Both the position numbers and the translations under genes were made by a program. Source: Spongilla lacustris (Eukaryota; Porifera; Demospongiae; Spongillida; Spongillidae). From it: a DNA stretch of 64,000 nt. The notes under the pieces are model-generated. The model was not told the DNA's origin. It did not search any database and worked only from the letters and a program-made list of their open reading frames with translations. The stretch covers positions 89,501 to 153,500 of the forward strand of contig OX442430.1 of assembly GCA_949361645.1 (NCBI GenBank), given 5' to 3'. This document shows positions 22,884 to 34,625 of this stretch, piece after piece (the first letter of the stretch is position 1; the number at the start of each line of letters is the position of its first letter).

Positions 22884-22923
22884 ATCACAACACTCAGGTT
22901 AGATGAAGCAAGCGAGAAACAAG

Positions 22924-23160
22924 ATGCATAAAAATTTTTAATTAAAATGATGTAGGATTTTGGTTGAGTAAAAAGGAAGGAAACAAGGAATAATTATGCA
23001 TGATAAATTTATATAATTAATACTACAGACCTGAGCAAATTTACCTGCCTGAACTAAATGTAAGTATGTAGTATTATTTTATAAATTTATGAATGTATAA
23101 TGATTTCCACAATTCCTTATTTTCTTAATCTTTACTCAACTGAAACCCTACACCACCTTT
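22924..23160. mobile_element. AT-rich MITE, copy 1
   Basis: Left arm ACAAGATG...GATGTAGGATTTTGGTTGAG...AACAAGGAAT pairs with right arm ATTCCTTATTTTC...CTCAACTGAAACCCTACACC. Same family as 34626-34910 and 62822-62990. No coding capacity. Confidence 0.75.
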
Positions 23161-24395
23161 ATTAACACCACCTTTATTAACACCACCTTTATTAACACCC
23201 TAACCAGATCTGTGGCCAGGGCTGTCCCAAGTTGCAAGGGATCAGTCTATGGCCAATATATTGCAATATAACTATTACTATTGTTTATATATACATGCAT
23301 GCATAGTTAAATATTTTATGCAAGAATAAATACACACACACAAACAAAAGAGCTATAAAACCTTTATGCTGGGCAGAAGGCATGTAGCCTCCTCTGGTGA
23401 AGTAACATCTCAGATGTAGAGCCGCCTGTGATTTGGACACAGCTGTCTGCCTGCACAACTGTAGCTAGATGGGATGGGCTCCACAACCCTTAGCCGCATA
23501 TGACTCAATAGCCACTGGGACCCAGACCCAATCTAGTTCCCTGCCTGTGGAATGCTGCCTAAGTTCTGCAGCTCACACTACTAGGTTGAAATAAGCAGTA
23601 AGCCCACAAAGTACAAACCCAATTGGGTAATAGGACGTCAGCATTTTATCACTTGCAGTATTTTTTTAATTAGGAATATATCTACATTACCTCACAATGA
23701 TGGATGATAATTATTAATAAACGTGCACACAAAAGGACAAAATCGAATAACGTGTGATACACAGAATAACAACATACATGAAATAATAAGAATATAAAAA
23801 TAAATAAATAAATACACATCTGAACACAACTTAAAATGCAAGTTCCGGCAGACCAGCCCCATCATCTGTACCACTTCTCCATCTGGTTCGAGAACCCTCA
23901 AAATAGCACAAGATAGCCTGGTGTGCATTCATGCTGCTACTTCTGGATACTGTTTTTTTTTCTCCATTTGATATCCAACTGATCTGGAAATAGCTCCTCT
24001 TGTTTTGGTGTCTAAGTTGGCTAGAATCAGTCCGTTGAACAGTTTGATGCTAATTCTGACATTCAATTTAGGATGGAGTGCTCAGTTGTTGAAAACTGTT
24101 TGGAACCTTTGATGACACCTACAATGTCTCATGTACCAGCTCTTGATGTTAACATGGCTGGTTCAACTCCCATGCAGATTGAAATGTTTCACCTGGCTTC
24201 CTCACCCCACCCCAGTTGCAATACGTTTCCGCTTCTAGAGGTACACAGTCCTGGAATGAGGCCTCTTCAAGCTTCCAACCTTGAATGAGGCCTCTTCAAG
24301 CTTCCAACCTTGCATAAGTGTATGTGTTCTGCAAAAGCATGTTCAAATGGACAAAGGTATCACAGATGAGAAGGAAATTGCCACTTCAGTATAGT
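23161..24395. other. Spacer without a supported gene
   Basis: Contains three tandem CACCTTTATTAACAC units at 23153-23200, mixed unique sequence, and an open plus frame at 24073-24288 of about 70 codons following an AATTTAG. I could not connect it to other exons or to a family. Confidence 0.4.
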
Positions 24396-24680
24396 CTTGA
24401 GGTGAGGCTGCTGCTGTGGTGTGGACCAGAGGGAGGAGGAGGCGAGGCTGCTGTGGTGTGGCGTCACTGTGGACCAGATGGAAGAGGAGGTGAGGCTGCT
24501 GTGGTGTGGACCAGATGGAGGAGGAGGTGAGGCTGCTGCTGTGGTGTGGACCAGATGGAAGAGGAGGTGAGGCTGCTGTGGTGTGGACCAGATGGAGGAG
24601 GAGATGAGGCTGCTGTGGTGTGGACCAGATGGAGGAGGAGGTGAGGCTGCTGTGGTGAAGGAGGAGGTGAGGCTGCTGAT
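24396..24680 (+). repeat. GAGGCTGCTGTGGTGTGGACCAGATGGAGG minisatellite
   Basis: About eight units of 33-42 bp based on GAGGCTGCTGTGGTGTGGAC plus CAGATGGAGGAGGAGGT, with CTG expansion in some copies. Confidence 0.88.
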
Positions 24681-24727
24681 GTAAACAACACCGGAGACCT
24701 CACTAAATAAAACAAAAGTTGACAGAG

Positions 24728-24930
24728 TTGATAGAAGTCTTCGTGGGACCAAAACAATGTGCATGACATCAAATTTCAAAAGCTAGGGGCTGCAAGGATC
24801 AAGGCAACCCGAAGCATTCTGGCAATTGCCATGCTTTAACCCCCCGGGATTGGTTAAAACATGGCAATTGTAGAATGCCACGAATCACCTCAAAACTTGC
24901 AGCTCCCGGCTGGGATTGAAATTCGATGCT
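24728..24930 (+). repeat. 200-bp direct repeat, copy 1
   Basis: GTTGATAGAAGTCTTCGTGG onward for about 200 bp is repeated at 25030 with very few changes. Each copy holds an inverted repeat, GCATTCTGGCAATTGCCATG against CATGGCAATTGTAGAATGC, around a CCCCGGGA centre. Confidence 0.85.
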
Positions 24931-25029
24931 GGCACTGTTTTGGTCCCACAGACCTGCATGGAGATAAAAAACTAAGGTGATTAAAACAGAACATAAATAT
25001 TTAAGGACCTACCTTGGGAAGCGAAGTGG

Positions 25030-25230
25030 GTTGATAGAAGTCTTCGTGGGACCAAAACAATGTGCATGACATCAAATTTCAAAAGCTAGGGGCTGCAAGG
25101 ATCAAGGCAACCTGAAGCATTCTGGCAATTGCCATGCTTTAACCCCCGGGATGGGTTAAAACATGGCAATTGTAGAATGCCGCGAATCACCTCAAAACTT
25201 GCAGCTCCCGGCTGGGATTGAAATTTATCA
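25030..25230 (+). repeat. 200-bp direct repeat, copy 2
   Basis: Second copy of the sequence at 24728, about 302 bp downstream, ending at GGCTGGGATTGAAATT. Confidence 0.85.
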
Positions 25231-25254
25231 TACCTTCATGTATCGCAATCTCCG

Positions 25255-25535
25255 CAACACAATATTTGCACATAACACCATCTCCACAGCACTCTTTGCA
25301 CATAGGCACACCATCTCCACAGCACTATTTGCACATAATACACCATCTCCACAGCACTATTTGCACATAATACCATCTCCACAGCACTATTTGCACATAA
25401 CACCATCTCCACAGCACTATTTGCACATAACACCATCTCCACAGCACTATTTGCACATAACACCATCTCCATAGCACTATTTGCACATAACACCATCTCC
25501 ACAGCACTATTTGCACATAAAACCATCTCCACTGC
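25255..25535 (+). repeat. 30-bp minisatellite CACCATCTCCACAGCACTAT
   Basis: Nine to ten units of CACCATCTCCACAGCACTAT plus TTGCACATAA. Unit length divisible by three gives long but spurious frames on both strands. Confidence 0.92.
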
Positions 25536-26526
25536 CGTTCCACAACCCATGTATTAACAGTCGTTATAAGTAGTGTCTGGTCCAGGCTACGACAGTAAAG
25601 GGTGCTCATTAAATTGATTTTGAAAACCAATAAATACAGAAATTTATTTCTTTAGAGATAAAATTTATTTTGTGCGTTTTTGTTGTCATGTGGTTTGAAT
25701 GTTTGAAACAAGCTAATTAACTATCTAAAATTTGAACAGGGAGGTCATTACGTATCGATAGTCGGCTCAAAGCGGTTATATAAACGACAGTGCGCAGTAC
25801 TCTAGCTTTTACATTGTGGTTCTAATGCGCTCACGTGGTGATGACTAGGGAGGCGTTCGATGCGGAGGCTCTTCTTTGACACACTCTGCTGACAATTTTT
25901 GAAGTTGAGAGAACTGGATTAAATCATGGCCATTGCATAAGAAAAACTTATCAATGCGAGAACGCGACATTCTTTAGTTGTTTTCCGTCACAAGTTCAGC
26001 TGACGTCAAGACGAGCGCCAGGCAAAAAGCGCGCGGCTGTGAATATAGAATCAAGACACAGCCGCAACGCAAGCTGTATTATTACCCACTTCTGATATTT
26101 GCAGCTCCAAGAAGAATTTCATAATTGCATCCAAAGTCCTAGCTTCAAAGCGGAAGAAATTTTCGACTTCAACAAAATTGGATCTTCACCAAGCGCGCGA
26201 GCTGCACTTTGAAATTTGGTGGGCATGCGCACTTTCGGCATTGCTGGCGCGTAATTGCGTTAATAGAGAATTTACGGTATCACGTGTTCCCCGAACCATT
26301 TTTTAAAAACAAATGGCACTCTGTTAAGATTTTATAATTAGCGCTATAACAATCTCTTTTTTAAATGCTTTCTGTAGTCCCTCCAATTGGCTTAGGTCTG
26401 CACATAATTAATAATAATGAATAATGTTTAGCAATAGCAAATAAGGCAAGTAATGGCACAGAATATACCGGTATATGCACTTAATAGTTATATACTGCCT
26501 AACACTAATTATAAAATGGGTATAGT
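25536..26526. other. Spacer without a supported gene
   Basis: Mixed-composition sequence. I see no long frame, RNA gene or strong repeat. Confidence 0.4.
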
Positions 26527-27310
26527 TTGCAGGATACAGTGAGATCAGTGGAGGAATTTCAGACTACAGTGAAGTGGTGGCTGAGTATAGACACACCTCT
26601 TGTAGGCCATCATGCCACTGCATGGAAACATGGAGGTGATGTTGTTCTGAGGAATAATAAAAGTGAGGGACATATTGTTTGGGTCTTTCCATTGGTCATG
26701 TCCAAGTTGAGGCTGGCATGCAGCCACGATCAGCCCCATTCTCGGTCAGCTGACATTTTAGTGTTTGACTGGAGGGGGGGGGGGGGGGGGGGGCTTGGCC
26801 ACCCTGCTGCCCTGGAGGGGGGGGGGGGGGGGGGCTTGGCCACCCTGCTGCCCTGGAGGGGGGGGGGGGGGGGGGGGGGCTTGGCCACCCTGCTGCCCTG
26901 GAGGGGGGGGGGGCTTGGCCACCCTGCTGCCCTGGAGGGGGGGGGGGGGGGGGGGGGGGGGGCTTGGCCACCCTGCTGCCCTGGACTGACTGTTACTTCA
27001 CCGCTTGACACAAAAATTTTACTGGAAGCAGGTGTGACAGCTGGTGCAGCAGCTCAAGCATGCAGCCAGCCATCAGAAGTGTTCAGATTTGGGGTGGGCT
27101 TTATTTGGGGTGGGCTTGTGTGCCACTTGCTATTTCCTATGGTGGGGCAGAGAAGCCCAGGAGTGTGTTTTTCATCTTGATGTCCACACTTCATGCAACA
27201 AATTCAAGGCCACTTTTGATCCTTACAGCCGACTGAACCTTGCTCTAGCTGGAGGAATTGCCAGAGCAATCGTGTCAAGAGCTAGCTTCCACAATCGTGT
27301 CAAGAGCTAG
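26527..27310 (+). pseudogene. Decayed mobile-element ORF, C-terminal fragment
   Basis: Translation reads VKWWLSIDTP, GHHATAWKHGGDVV, then [10 protein letters not shown], interrupted by poly-G repeats, then [20 protein letters not shown] and, after frame changes, FKATFDPYSRLNLALAGGIA. I recall this order (a His/Cys KHGGD motif, an ADILV...D-x-TV core, SRLNLAL near the end) from multi-copy uncharacterised proteins linked to retroelements in marine invertebrate genomes. The ADILV...DxTV core could be a restriction-like endonuclease fold; that is inference. Frameshifts, poly-G expansion and a missing 5' part show it is dead. A second fragment of the same region lies at 29095-29395. Confidence 0.5.
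26768..26985 (+). repeat. Poly-G interrupted minisatellite
   Basis: Five G runs of about 11 to 25 bases, each followed by CTTGGCCACCCTGCTGCCCT, inside the decayed element ORF. Run lengths differ between units, so the G tracts expand separately from the 24-bp spacer. Confidence 0.92.
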
Positions 27311-27450
27311 CCTCCACAATGGTGTCAAGAGCAAGCCTCCACAATGGTGTCAAGAGCTAGCCTCCACAATGGTGTCAAGAGCTAGCCTCCACAATGGTGT
27401 CAAGAGTTAGCCTCCACAATAGTGTCAAGAGTTAGCCTCCACAATGGGGA
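27265..27450 (+). repeat. 25-bp repeat GTGTCAAGAGCTAGCCTCCA
   Basis: Seven to eight units of GTGTCAAGAGCTAGCCTCCA plus CAATG with point differences, directly after the decayed element ORF. AGAGCTAGC is close to the end of that ORF, so the array may have expanded from it. Confidence 0.88.
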
Positions 27451-27795
27451 CAGTAATCAGCCCCAACGTGTGTTTAGTTATATTTACTTGTGCATCTTCA
27501 TTAATGAAGAATAAGTTGCATGAAGGACAGAAACTAACACTATACTTGTACCTTGGAAGTTGGATCCACCTGCTTGGCGGTTGCTGGGAGACGAGAATAC
27601 AGTTATGCAAGTAAGAATTGGTTTACTCTGAGTTGGTGCCATTGCTCAAGGCCTTAGTATGCAGAACATTTTATAAACAAGTTTACTAAAGTGGATAATT
27701 ACCCAGAATCAGGGTAACAGCCTGGAATACCCCTGCTGTGAATACCAGGCTATTTTATACCCAAATTGAAAAAAATGGCCTGGGGACGAGGCATG

Positions 27796-27832
<37 letters not shown>
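27796..27832 (+). repeat. Poly-G tract
   Basis: About 37 uninterrupted G, preceded by TGGCCTGGGGACGAGGCATG, which resembles the right end of the element at 19770-20523. Confidence 0.95.
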
Positions 27833-27834
<2 letters not shown>

Positions 27835-28384
27835 AAAGCTGTTCTATGGCTATAGCTATCAATCTGAATTTCTCAGTGGAGGAGAAGTTGATTGGCTGTG
27901 AGTTGTGTTATGTCTGTAGATAGGGGCACGTGGCCAGATGCATAAGTCACATCTCTCCTCAGGGGCTGTGGTCCAAGAGAACATAGCAGTAACTATGAAG
28001 ATGTTCAAAGGCAGTAGTGTGACAAACATGGCTATGTGGTATGTACACCATGATATGGTGATTGTCTTGTATGTTACCATGGTTACCATGGTTAGGTCAG
28101 TGCTCATCAGACTTGGTAGTGCCATTATGTTACCGTGGTGATAGCACTACAGCAGTAGCCATTGTAATTCACAATGACTGCATTGATCAGTTACATGTAG
28201 GTATAATGCGCATGTATGTTGCCAGGTTATCAGGTAGCTAGATGTTTATAAACGTAGTAGGTTTATTAGCCTAAGGAGGAAGGTTATTAGTGTAGGAAGG
28301 TTATTAGTGTTATCAGGCACAAATCATATCACCCAGAGGGTGGCAGGTTGAGGAAGGGACTCTAGTATTGGGGTGTATTTATAT

Positions 28385-28812
28385 CCAGATCTTGCACACA
28401 CACACATGGCTTGTACCCTTCAAGGGTCACACATGGCTTGTACACAAGGGACACACATGGCTTGTACCCTTCAAGGGACACACATGGTTTGTACACAAGG
28501 GACACACATGGCTTGTACCCTTCAAGGGACACACATGGCTTGTACCCTTCAAGGGCTTGTACCCTTCAAGGGACACACATGGCTTGTACCCTTCAAGGGA
28601 CACACATGGCTTGTACCCTTCAAGGGACACACATGGCTTGTACCCTTCAAGGGACACACATGGCTTGTACCCTTCAAGGGACACACATGGCTTGTACCCT
28701 TCAAGGGACACACATGGCTTGTACACAAGGGACACACATGGCTTGTACACAAGGGACACACATGGCTTGTACACAAGGGACACACATGGCTTGTACACAA
28801 GGGACACACATA
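28385..28812 (+). repeat. Minisatellite of CACACATGGCTTGTACCCTT units
   Basis: Two interleaved unit types, CACATGGCTTGTACCCTTCA plus AGGGACA (27 bp) and CACATGGCTTGTACACAAGG plus GACA (24 bp). The long unit dominates the centre and the short unit the last four copies. Both lengths are multiples of three, so frames stay open on both strands without being genes. Confidence 0.92.
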
Positions 28813-29094
28813 GTACTCAGACTTGGACCAAACTAGAGTTTGTCGTCATAACCCATTCATTGGCATGCATGGGTTGCCATGGGTACTTTGAGATTAGAAT
28901 GCCAACCTTGATTATAATCCGTGTCAGTATTGATCCCACCATCCTCAGCTACCATGGGGTTTTAATGGACCCATTTCCTGGGCCTCAGAATGGTGATTGT
29001 CTTGTTAGGCTGTTTCATATTCTACGATTTTTGTATAACCCAAGTTATTTTTATTTAAATAAAAAATAATACAACCGATTGAAATAAGATTGTA

Positions 29095-29395
29095 TCAGTA
29101 GCGAGATTGTCAGCTGGGGCAGCTGTGTTGTCCACTGAAGAGTGTAAGCACACAGAAAATGACCCCAAATGCAATGCCATAGGCTGGTGTTGTATACCTC
29201 TGGTTGCAGAGTCCTATGGTGCTTGGGGAAAGGAAGCCATAGATTCATTTTTAATGCTTGCCTCCTGTCTTGCCATAACATCGGGCAAACAAAATCAGCT
29301 GTGCTGTCTGAGCTGTACAGTAGGCTCAACCTGCAGTGAGAGCGAAGGCGACAGTGATCCTCTCCAGGTGGCTCCCATCTTAAAGCTTAATTAAC
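29095..29395 (+). pseudogene. Second decayed fragment of the same element ORF
   Basis: Reads LSAGAAVLSTEECKHTEND, PKCNAIGWCCIPLVAESYGA, then AWGKEAIDSFLMLAS and, after a frameshift, SELYSRLNLQ. It overlaps in homology the VTAGAA...SRLNLAL part of the copy at 26527, so it is a separate insertion rather than its continuation. Frameshifted and without upstream domains. Confidence 0.5.
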
Positions 29396-29924
29396 TGTAG
29401 TGTGATTTATAGCACGTGTTGTGGGTATTACATATTCTGTACCTTGTATTTCAATAATAATAATAATAATTAATTTTTTTGTTGACCTTCAACACTTTAA
29501 AGAGAGAGAGGGTCACTATGAGTGGGTGACCATTTTGCTCTAATGCTGATTTTTATTGGGGTGCATAAGGGGTTAAAGTAGGTATGAATATGTGATGAGA
29601 AGAAAATCATACTCCTAATTTATTTCTTTTGAGATCACTGGACTGTTACTGGGATTCTTATGCATGGGGCTGGGAACCCTGTACCATCCATTTTGCTTGG
29701 TCTCACAACAAAGGGGTTAAAATGACAAAGTCGATACTTATTCACTTAATTATTAATGTCAGTGTTATTCTCTGCATGTTAGATCACAAGCGTAAATGTG
29801 CATATATGTGCAGGTACAATGTGCATGTATGAGCCTATTTATTTAATGAAGGGCTGTGTGCATTCATTGATTAAGTGATGGAGAGCATGGTTTCTGTGGC
29901 AATCATTTATAGGACTACGTGTAG

Positions 29925-30035
29925 GAGGGAGGGGGGCCAGGGGTCCACTAGGGGGAGAAAGGGGGGCCAGGTGGCAACTAGGAGGAGGGAGGGGGGCCAG
30001 GGGGCCACTAGGAGGAGGGAGGGGGGCCAGGGTCC
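29925..30035 (+). repeat. GGGAGGGGGGCCAGGG repeat
   Basis: Four units of about 30 bp, AGGAGGGAGGGGGGCCAGGG plus GCCACTAG, in otherwise unique spacer. Confidence 0.85.
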
Positions 30036-30244
30036 AACTAGTATTCAGTTTTATTCACAAGTGCCAATTTGTACTGACCAACCACTTTAAACATACTCTT
30101 CTTCCTTTATCCTCTTTCTCACTCTCTATTCTCTCTCCTCCCCTTCCTCCACTCCCCTCCCCTCCTTCCTGTTCTCTGTATGTAGCTGAGTTTGTTCAAA
30201 GACTAGTGATCTCAACTACGTATGGTCCAGGGTTCTGGCTCAGG

Positions 30245-33200
30245 GTGCAAGACCTTTGCCGAGGGACTGAGACCTTTGCTGAGGGACTGAGACCTTTGCT
30301 GAGGGACTGAGACCTTTGCTGAGGGACTGAGACCTTTGCTGAGGGACTGAGACCTTTGCTGAGGGACTGAGACCTTTGCTGAGGGACTGAGACCTTTGCT
30401 GAGGGACTGAGACCTTTGCTGAGGGACTGAGACCTTTGCTGAGGGACTGAGACCTTTGCTGAGGGACTGAGACCTTTGCTGAGGGACTGAGACCTTTGCT
30501 GAGGGACTGAGACCTTTGCTGAGGGACTGAGACCTTTGCTGAGGGACTGAGACCTTTGCTGAGGGACTGAGACCTTTGCTGAGGGACTGAGACCTTTGCT
30601 GAGGGACTGAGACCTTTGCTGAGGGACTGAGACCTTTGCTGAGGGACTGAGACCTTTGCTGAGGGACGGAGACCTTTGCTGAGGGACTGAGACCTTTGCT
30701 GAGGGACTGAGACCTTTGCTGAGGGACTGAGACCTTTGCTGAGGGACTGAGACCTTTGCTGAGGGACTGAGACCTTTGCTGAGGGACTGAGACCTTTGCT
30801 GAGGGACTGAGACCTTTGCTGAGGGACTGAGACCTTTGCTGAAGGACTGAGACCTTTGCTGAGGGACTGAGACCTTTGCCGAGGGACTGAGACCTTTGCT
30901 GAGGGACTGAGACCTTTGCTGAGGGACTGAGACCTTTGCTGAAGGACTGAGACCTTTGCTGAGGGACTGAGACCTTTGCCGAGGGACTGAGACCTTTGCT
31001 GAGGGACTGAGACCTTTGCTGAGGGACTGAGACCTTTGCTGAGGGACGGAGACCTTTGCTGAGGGACTGAGACCTTTGCTGAGGGACTGAGACCTTTGCT
31101 GAGGGACTGAGACCTTTGCTGAGGGACTGAGACCTTTGCTGAGGGACTGAGACCTTTGCTGAGGGACTGAGACCTTTGCTGAGGGACTGAGACCTTTGCT
31201 GAGGGACTGAGACCTTTGCTGAAGGACTGAGACCTTTGCTGAGGGACTGAGACCTTTGCCGAGGGACTGAGACCTTTGCTGAGGGACTGAGACCTTTGCT
31301 GAGGGACTGAGACCTTTGCTGAAGGACTGAGACCTTTGCTGAGGGACTGAGACCTTTGCCGAGGGACTGAGACCTTTGCCGAGGGACTGAGACCTTTGCT
31401 GAGGGACTGAGACCTTTGCCGAGGGACTGAGACCTTTGCTGAGGGACTGAGACCTTTGCTGAGGGACTGAGACCTTTGCTGAGGGACGGAGACCTTTGCT
31501 GAGGGACTGAGACCTTTGCTGAGGGACTGAGACCTTTGCCGAGGGACTGAGACCTTTGCTGAGGGACTGAGACCTTTGCTGAGGGACTGAGACCTTTGCT
31601 GATCGAGGGACTGAGACCTTTGCTGAGGGACTGAGACCTTTGCTGAGGGACTGAGACCTTTGCTGAGGGACTGAGACCTTTGCCGAGGGACTGAGACCTT
31701 TGCTGATCGAGGGACTGAGACCTTTGCTGAGGGACTGAGACCTTTGCTGAGGGACTGAGACCTTTGCCGAGGGACTGAGACCTTTGCCGAGGGACTGAGA
31801 CCTTTGCCGAGGGACTGAGACCTTTGCTGAGGGACTGAGACCTTTGCTGAGGGACGGAGACCTTTGCTGAGGGACTGAGACCTTTGCCGAGGGACTGAGA
31901 CCTTTGCCGAGGGACTGAGACCTTTGCTGAGGGACTGAGACCTTTGCTGAGGGACTGAGACCTTTGCTGATCGAGGGACTGAGACCTTTGCTGAGGGACT
32001 GAGACCTTTGCTGAGGGACTGAGACCTTTGCTGAGGGACTGAGACCTTTGCCGAGGGACTGAGACCTTTGCTGATCGAGGGAATGAGACCTTTGCTGAGG
32101 GACTGAGACCTTTGCTGAGGGACTGAGACCTTTGCTGAGGGACTGAGACCTTTGCCGAGGGACTGAGACCTTTGCCGAGGGACTGAGACCTTTGCTGAGG
32201 GACTGAGACCTTTGCTGAGGGACTGAGACCTTTGCTGAGGGACTGAGACCTTTGCTGAGGGACTGAGACCTTTGCTGAGGGACTGAGACCTTTGCTGAGG
32301 GACTGAGACCTTTGCTGAGGGACTGAGACCTTTGCTGAGGGACTGAGACCTTTGCTGAGGGACGGAGACCTTTGCTGAGGGACTGAGACCTTTGCTGAGG
32401 GACGGAGACCTTTGCTGAGGGACTGAGACCTTTGCTGAGGGACTGAGACCTTTGCTGAGGGACTGAGACCTTTGCTGAGGGACTGAGACCTTTGCTGAGG
32501 GACTGAGACCTTTGCTGAGGGACTGAGACCTTTGCTGAGGGACTGAGACCTTTGCTGAGGGACTGAGACCTTTGCTGAGGGACGGAGACCTTTGCTGAGG
32601 GACTGAGACCTTTGCCGAGGGACTGAGACCTTTGCTGAGGGACTGAGACCTTTGCTGAGGTACTGAGACCTTTGCTGAGGGACTGAGACCTTTGCTGAGG
32701 GACGGAGACCTTTGCTGAGGGACTGAGACCTTTGCTGAGGGACGGAGACCTTTGCTGAGGGACTGAGACCTTTGCCGAGGGACTGAGACCTTTGCCGAGG
32801 GACTGAGACCTTTGCCGAGGGACTGAGACCTTTGCTGAGGGACTGAGACCTTTGCTGAGGGACGGAGACCTTTGCTGAGGGACTGAGACCTTTGCCGAGG
32901 GACTGAGACCTTTGCCGAGGGACTGAGACCTTTGCTGAGGGACTGAGACCTTTGCTGAGGGACTGAGACCTTTGCTGATCGAGGGACTGAGACCTTTGCT
33001 GAGGGACTGAGACCTTTGCTGAGGGACTGAGACCTTTGCTGAGGGACTGAGACCTTTGCCGAGGGACTGAGACCTTTGCTGATCGAGGGACTGAGACCTT
33101 TGCTGAGGGACTGAGACCTTTGCTGAGGGACTGAGACCTTTGCTGAGGGACTGAGACCTTTGCCGAGGGACTGAGACCTTTGCCGAGGGACTGAGACCTT

Positions 33201-34042
33201 TGCTGAGGGACTGAGACCTTTGCTGAGGGACTGAGACCTTTGCTGAGGGACTGAGACCTTTGCTGAGGGACTGAGACCTTTGCTGAGGGACTGAGACCTT
33301 TGCTGAGGGACTGAGACCTTTGCTGAGGGACTGAGACCTTTGCTGAGGGACTGAGACCTTTGCTGAGGGACGGAGACCTTTGCTGAGGGACTGAGACCTT
33401 TGCTGAGGGACTGAGACCTTTGCTGAGGGACTGAGACCTTTGCTGAGGGACTGAGACCTTTGCTGAGGGACGGAGACCTTTGCTGAGGGACTGAGACCTT
33501 TGCTGAGGGACGGAGACCTTTGCTGAGGGACTGAGACCTTTGCTGAGGGACTGAGACCTTTGCTGAGGGACTGAGACCTTTGCTGAGGGACTGAGACCTT
33601 TGCTGAGGGACTGAGACCTTTGCTGAGGGACTGAGACCTTTGCTGAGGGACTGAGACCTTTGCTGAGGGACTGAGACCTTTGCTGAGGGACGGAGACCTT
33701 TGCTGAGGGACTGAGACCTTTGCCGAGGGACTGAGACCTTTGCTGAGGGACTGAGACCTTTGCTGAGGTACTGAGACCTTTGCTGAGGGACTGAGACCTT
33801 TGCTGAGGGACGGAGACCTTTGCTGAGGGACTGAGACCTTTGCTGAGGGACGGAGACCTTTGCTGAGGGACTGAGACCTTTGCTGAGGGACTGAGACCTT
33901 TGCTGAGGGACTGAGACCTTTGCTGAGGGACTGAGACCTTTGCTGAGGGACTGAGACCTTTGCTGAGGGACTGAGACCTTTGCTGAGGGACTGAGACCTT
34001 TGCTGAGGGACTGAGACCTTTGCTGAGGGACGGAGACCTTTG
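30245..34042 (+). repeat. 3.8-kb satellite of a 20-bp unit, about 190 copies
   Basis: Head-to-tail GACCTTTGCTGAGGGACTGA. Common variants are GCCGAGG, GACGGAG and GAAGGAC; rare copies have a 4-bp insertion (GCTGATCGAGGG) at about 31601, 31704, 31969, 32074, 32976 and 33081. These come in pairs about 105 bp apart, showing that whole blocks of the array were duplicated. On the minus strand every frame of the unit lacks stops, giving one open frame of 1272 codons. I see no start context, splice sites or flanking exons, so I treat it as non-coding. Confidence 0.95.
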
Positions 34043-34625
34043 GGAATAGTACTGTCATCGCCTCATGTTATGTGTGCACATTCGCAGCAAGTGATAAAAT
34101 CATCATCAATGGTCCAGGGTGCATTAAACGGAAACCAAAACTAGTTTTCCTCTGTGTGTCATGGTGCCCATGCACATACCGTATATGGGGGTCTGCACAT
34201 ATGGGCACACATGCATATGAGGTACACTTGACTAAAACACTTTGAGGAATAATTAGGTGATTAAAATGCCCAAAACCATCTGCTCTATGCACTCTGTATG
34301 TGCCCACCGTGCATATGTTATTGTACGATTAGAACTATACTCAAGATTCAATACCGGAGACGAGGCAGTGCAGCGCAGCGCGGCTTGCAATTGTGTTCAC
34401 ACATTTTAATTTAGAAACCTCAGTAAAAATTATAGAGCTGTAGGGAAAGGTTTCTGCAAAACTATTCGGTTAATTATAAGCTATGTACTTGTGATTCAAG
34501 AGAAACGGTAACACATACACGCATAGAGATGTTTGAAACGTGCACGTGCATCTTACACAGGGTCGACTGTTTCAGCCTATTGCATACACATGTACTCTCA
34601 CCTTCTGACATGGAGATGAACATTT
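34043..34625. other. Spacer after the satellite
   Basis: Unique sequence with many GCACATATG-like motifs. CCGGAGACGAGGCAG near 34356 recalls Mutator-like ends. No gene supported. Confidence 0.4.

Noticed and set aside
26045..26060. Prokaryotic or viral origin for the window
   Set aside because: Spliced genes, animal-specific families and dense microsatellites throughout exclude it.
30240..34058. 1272-codon minus-strand open frame
   Set aside because: Pure translation of a 20-bp tandem unit that lacks stops in every frame; no supporting start, splice or flanking coding signal.
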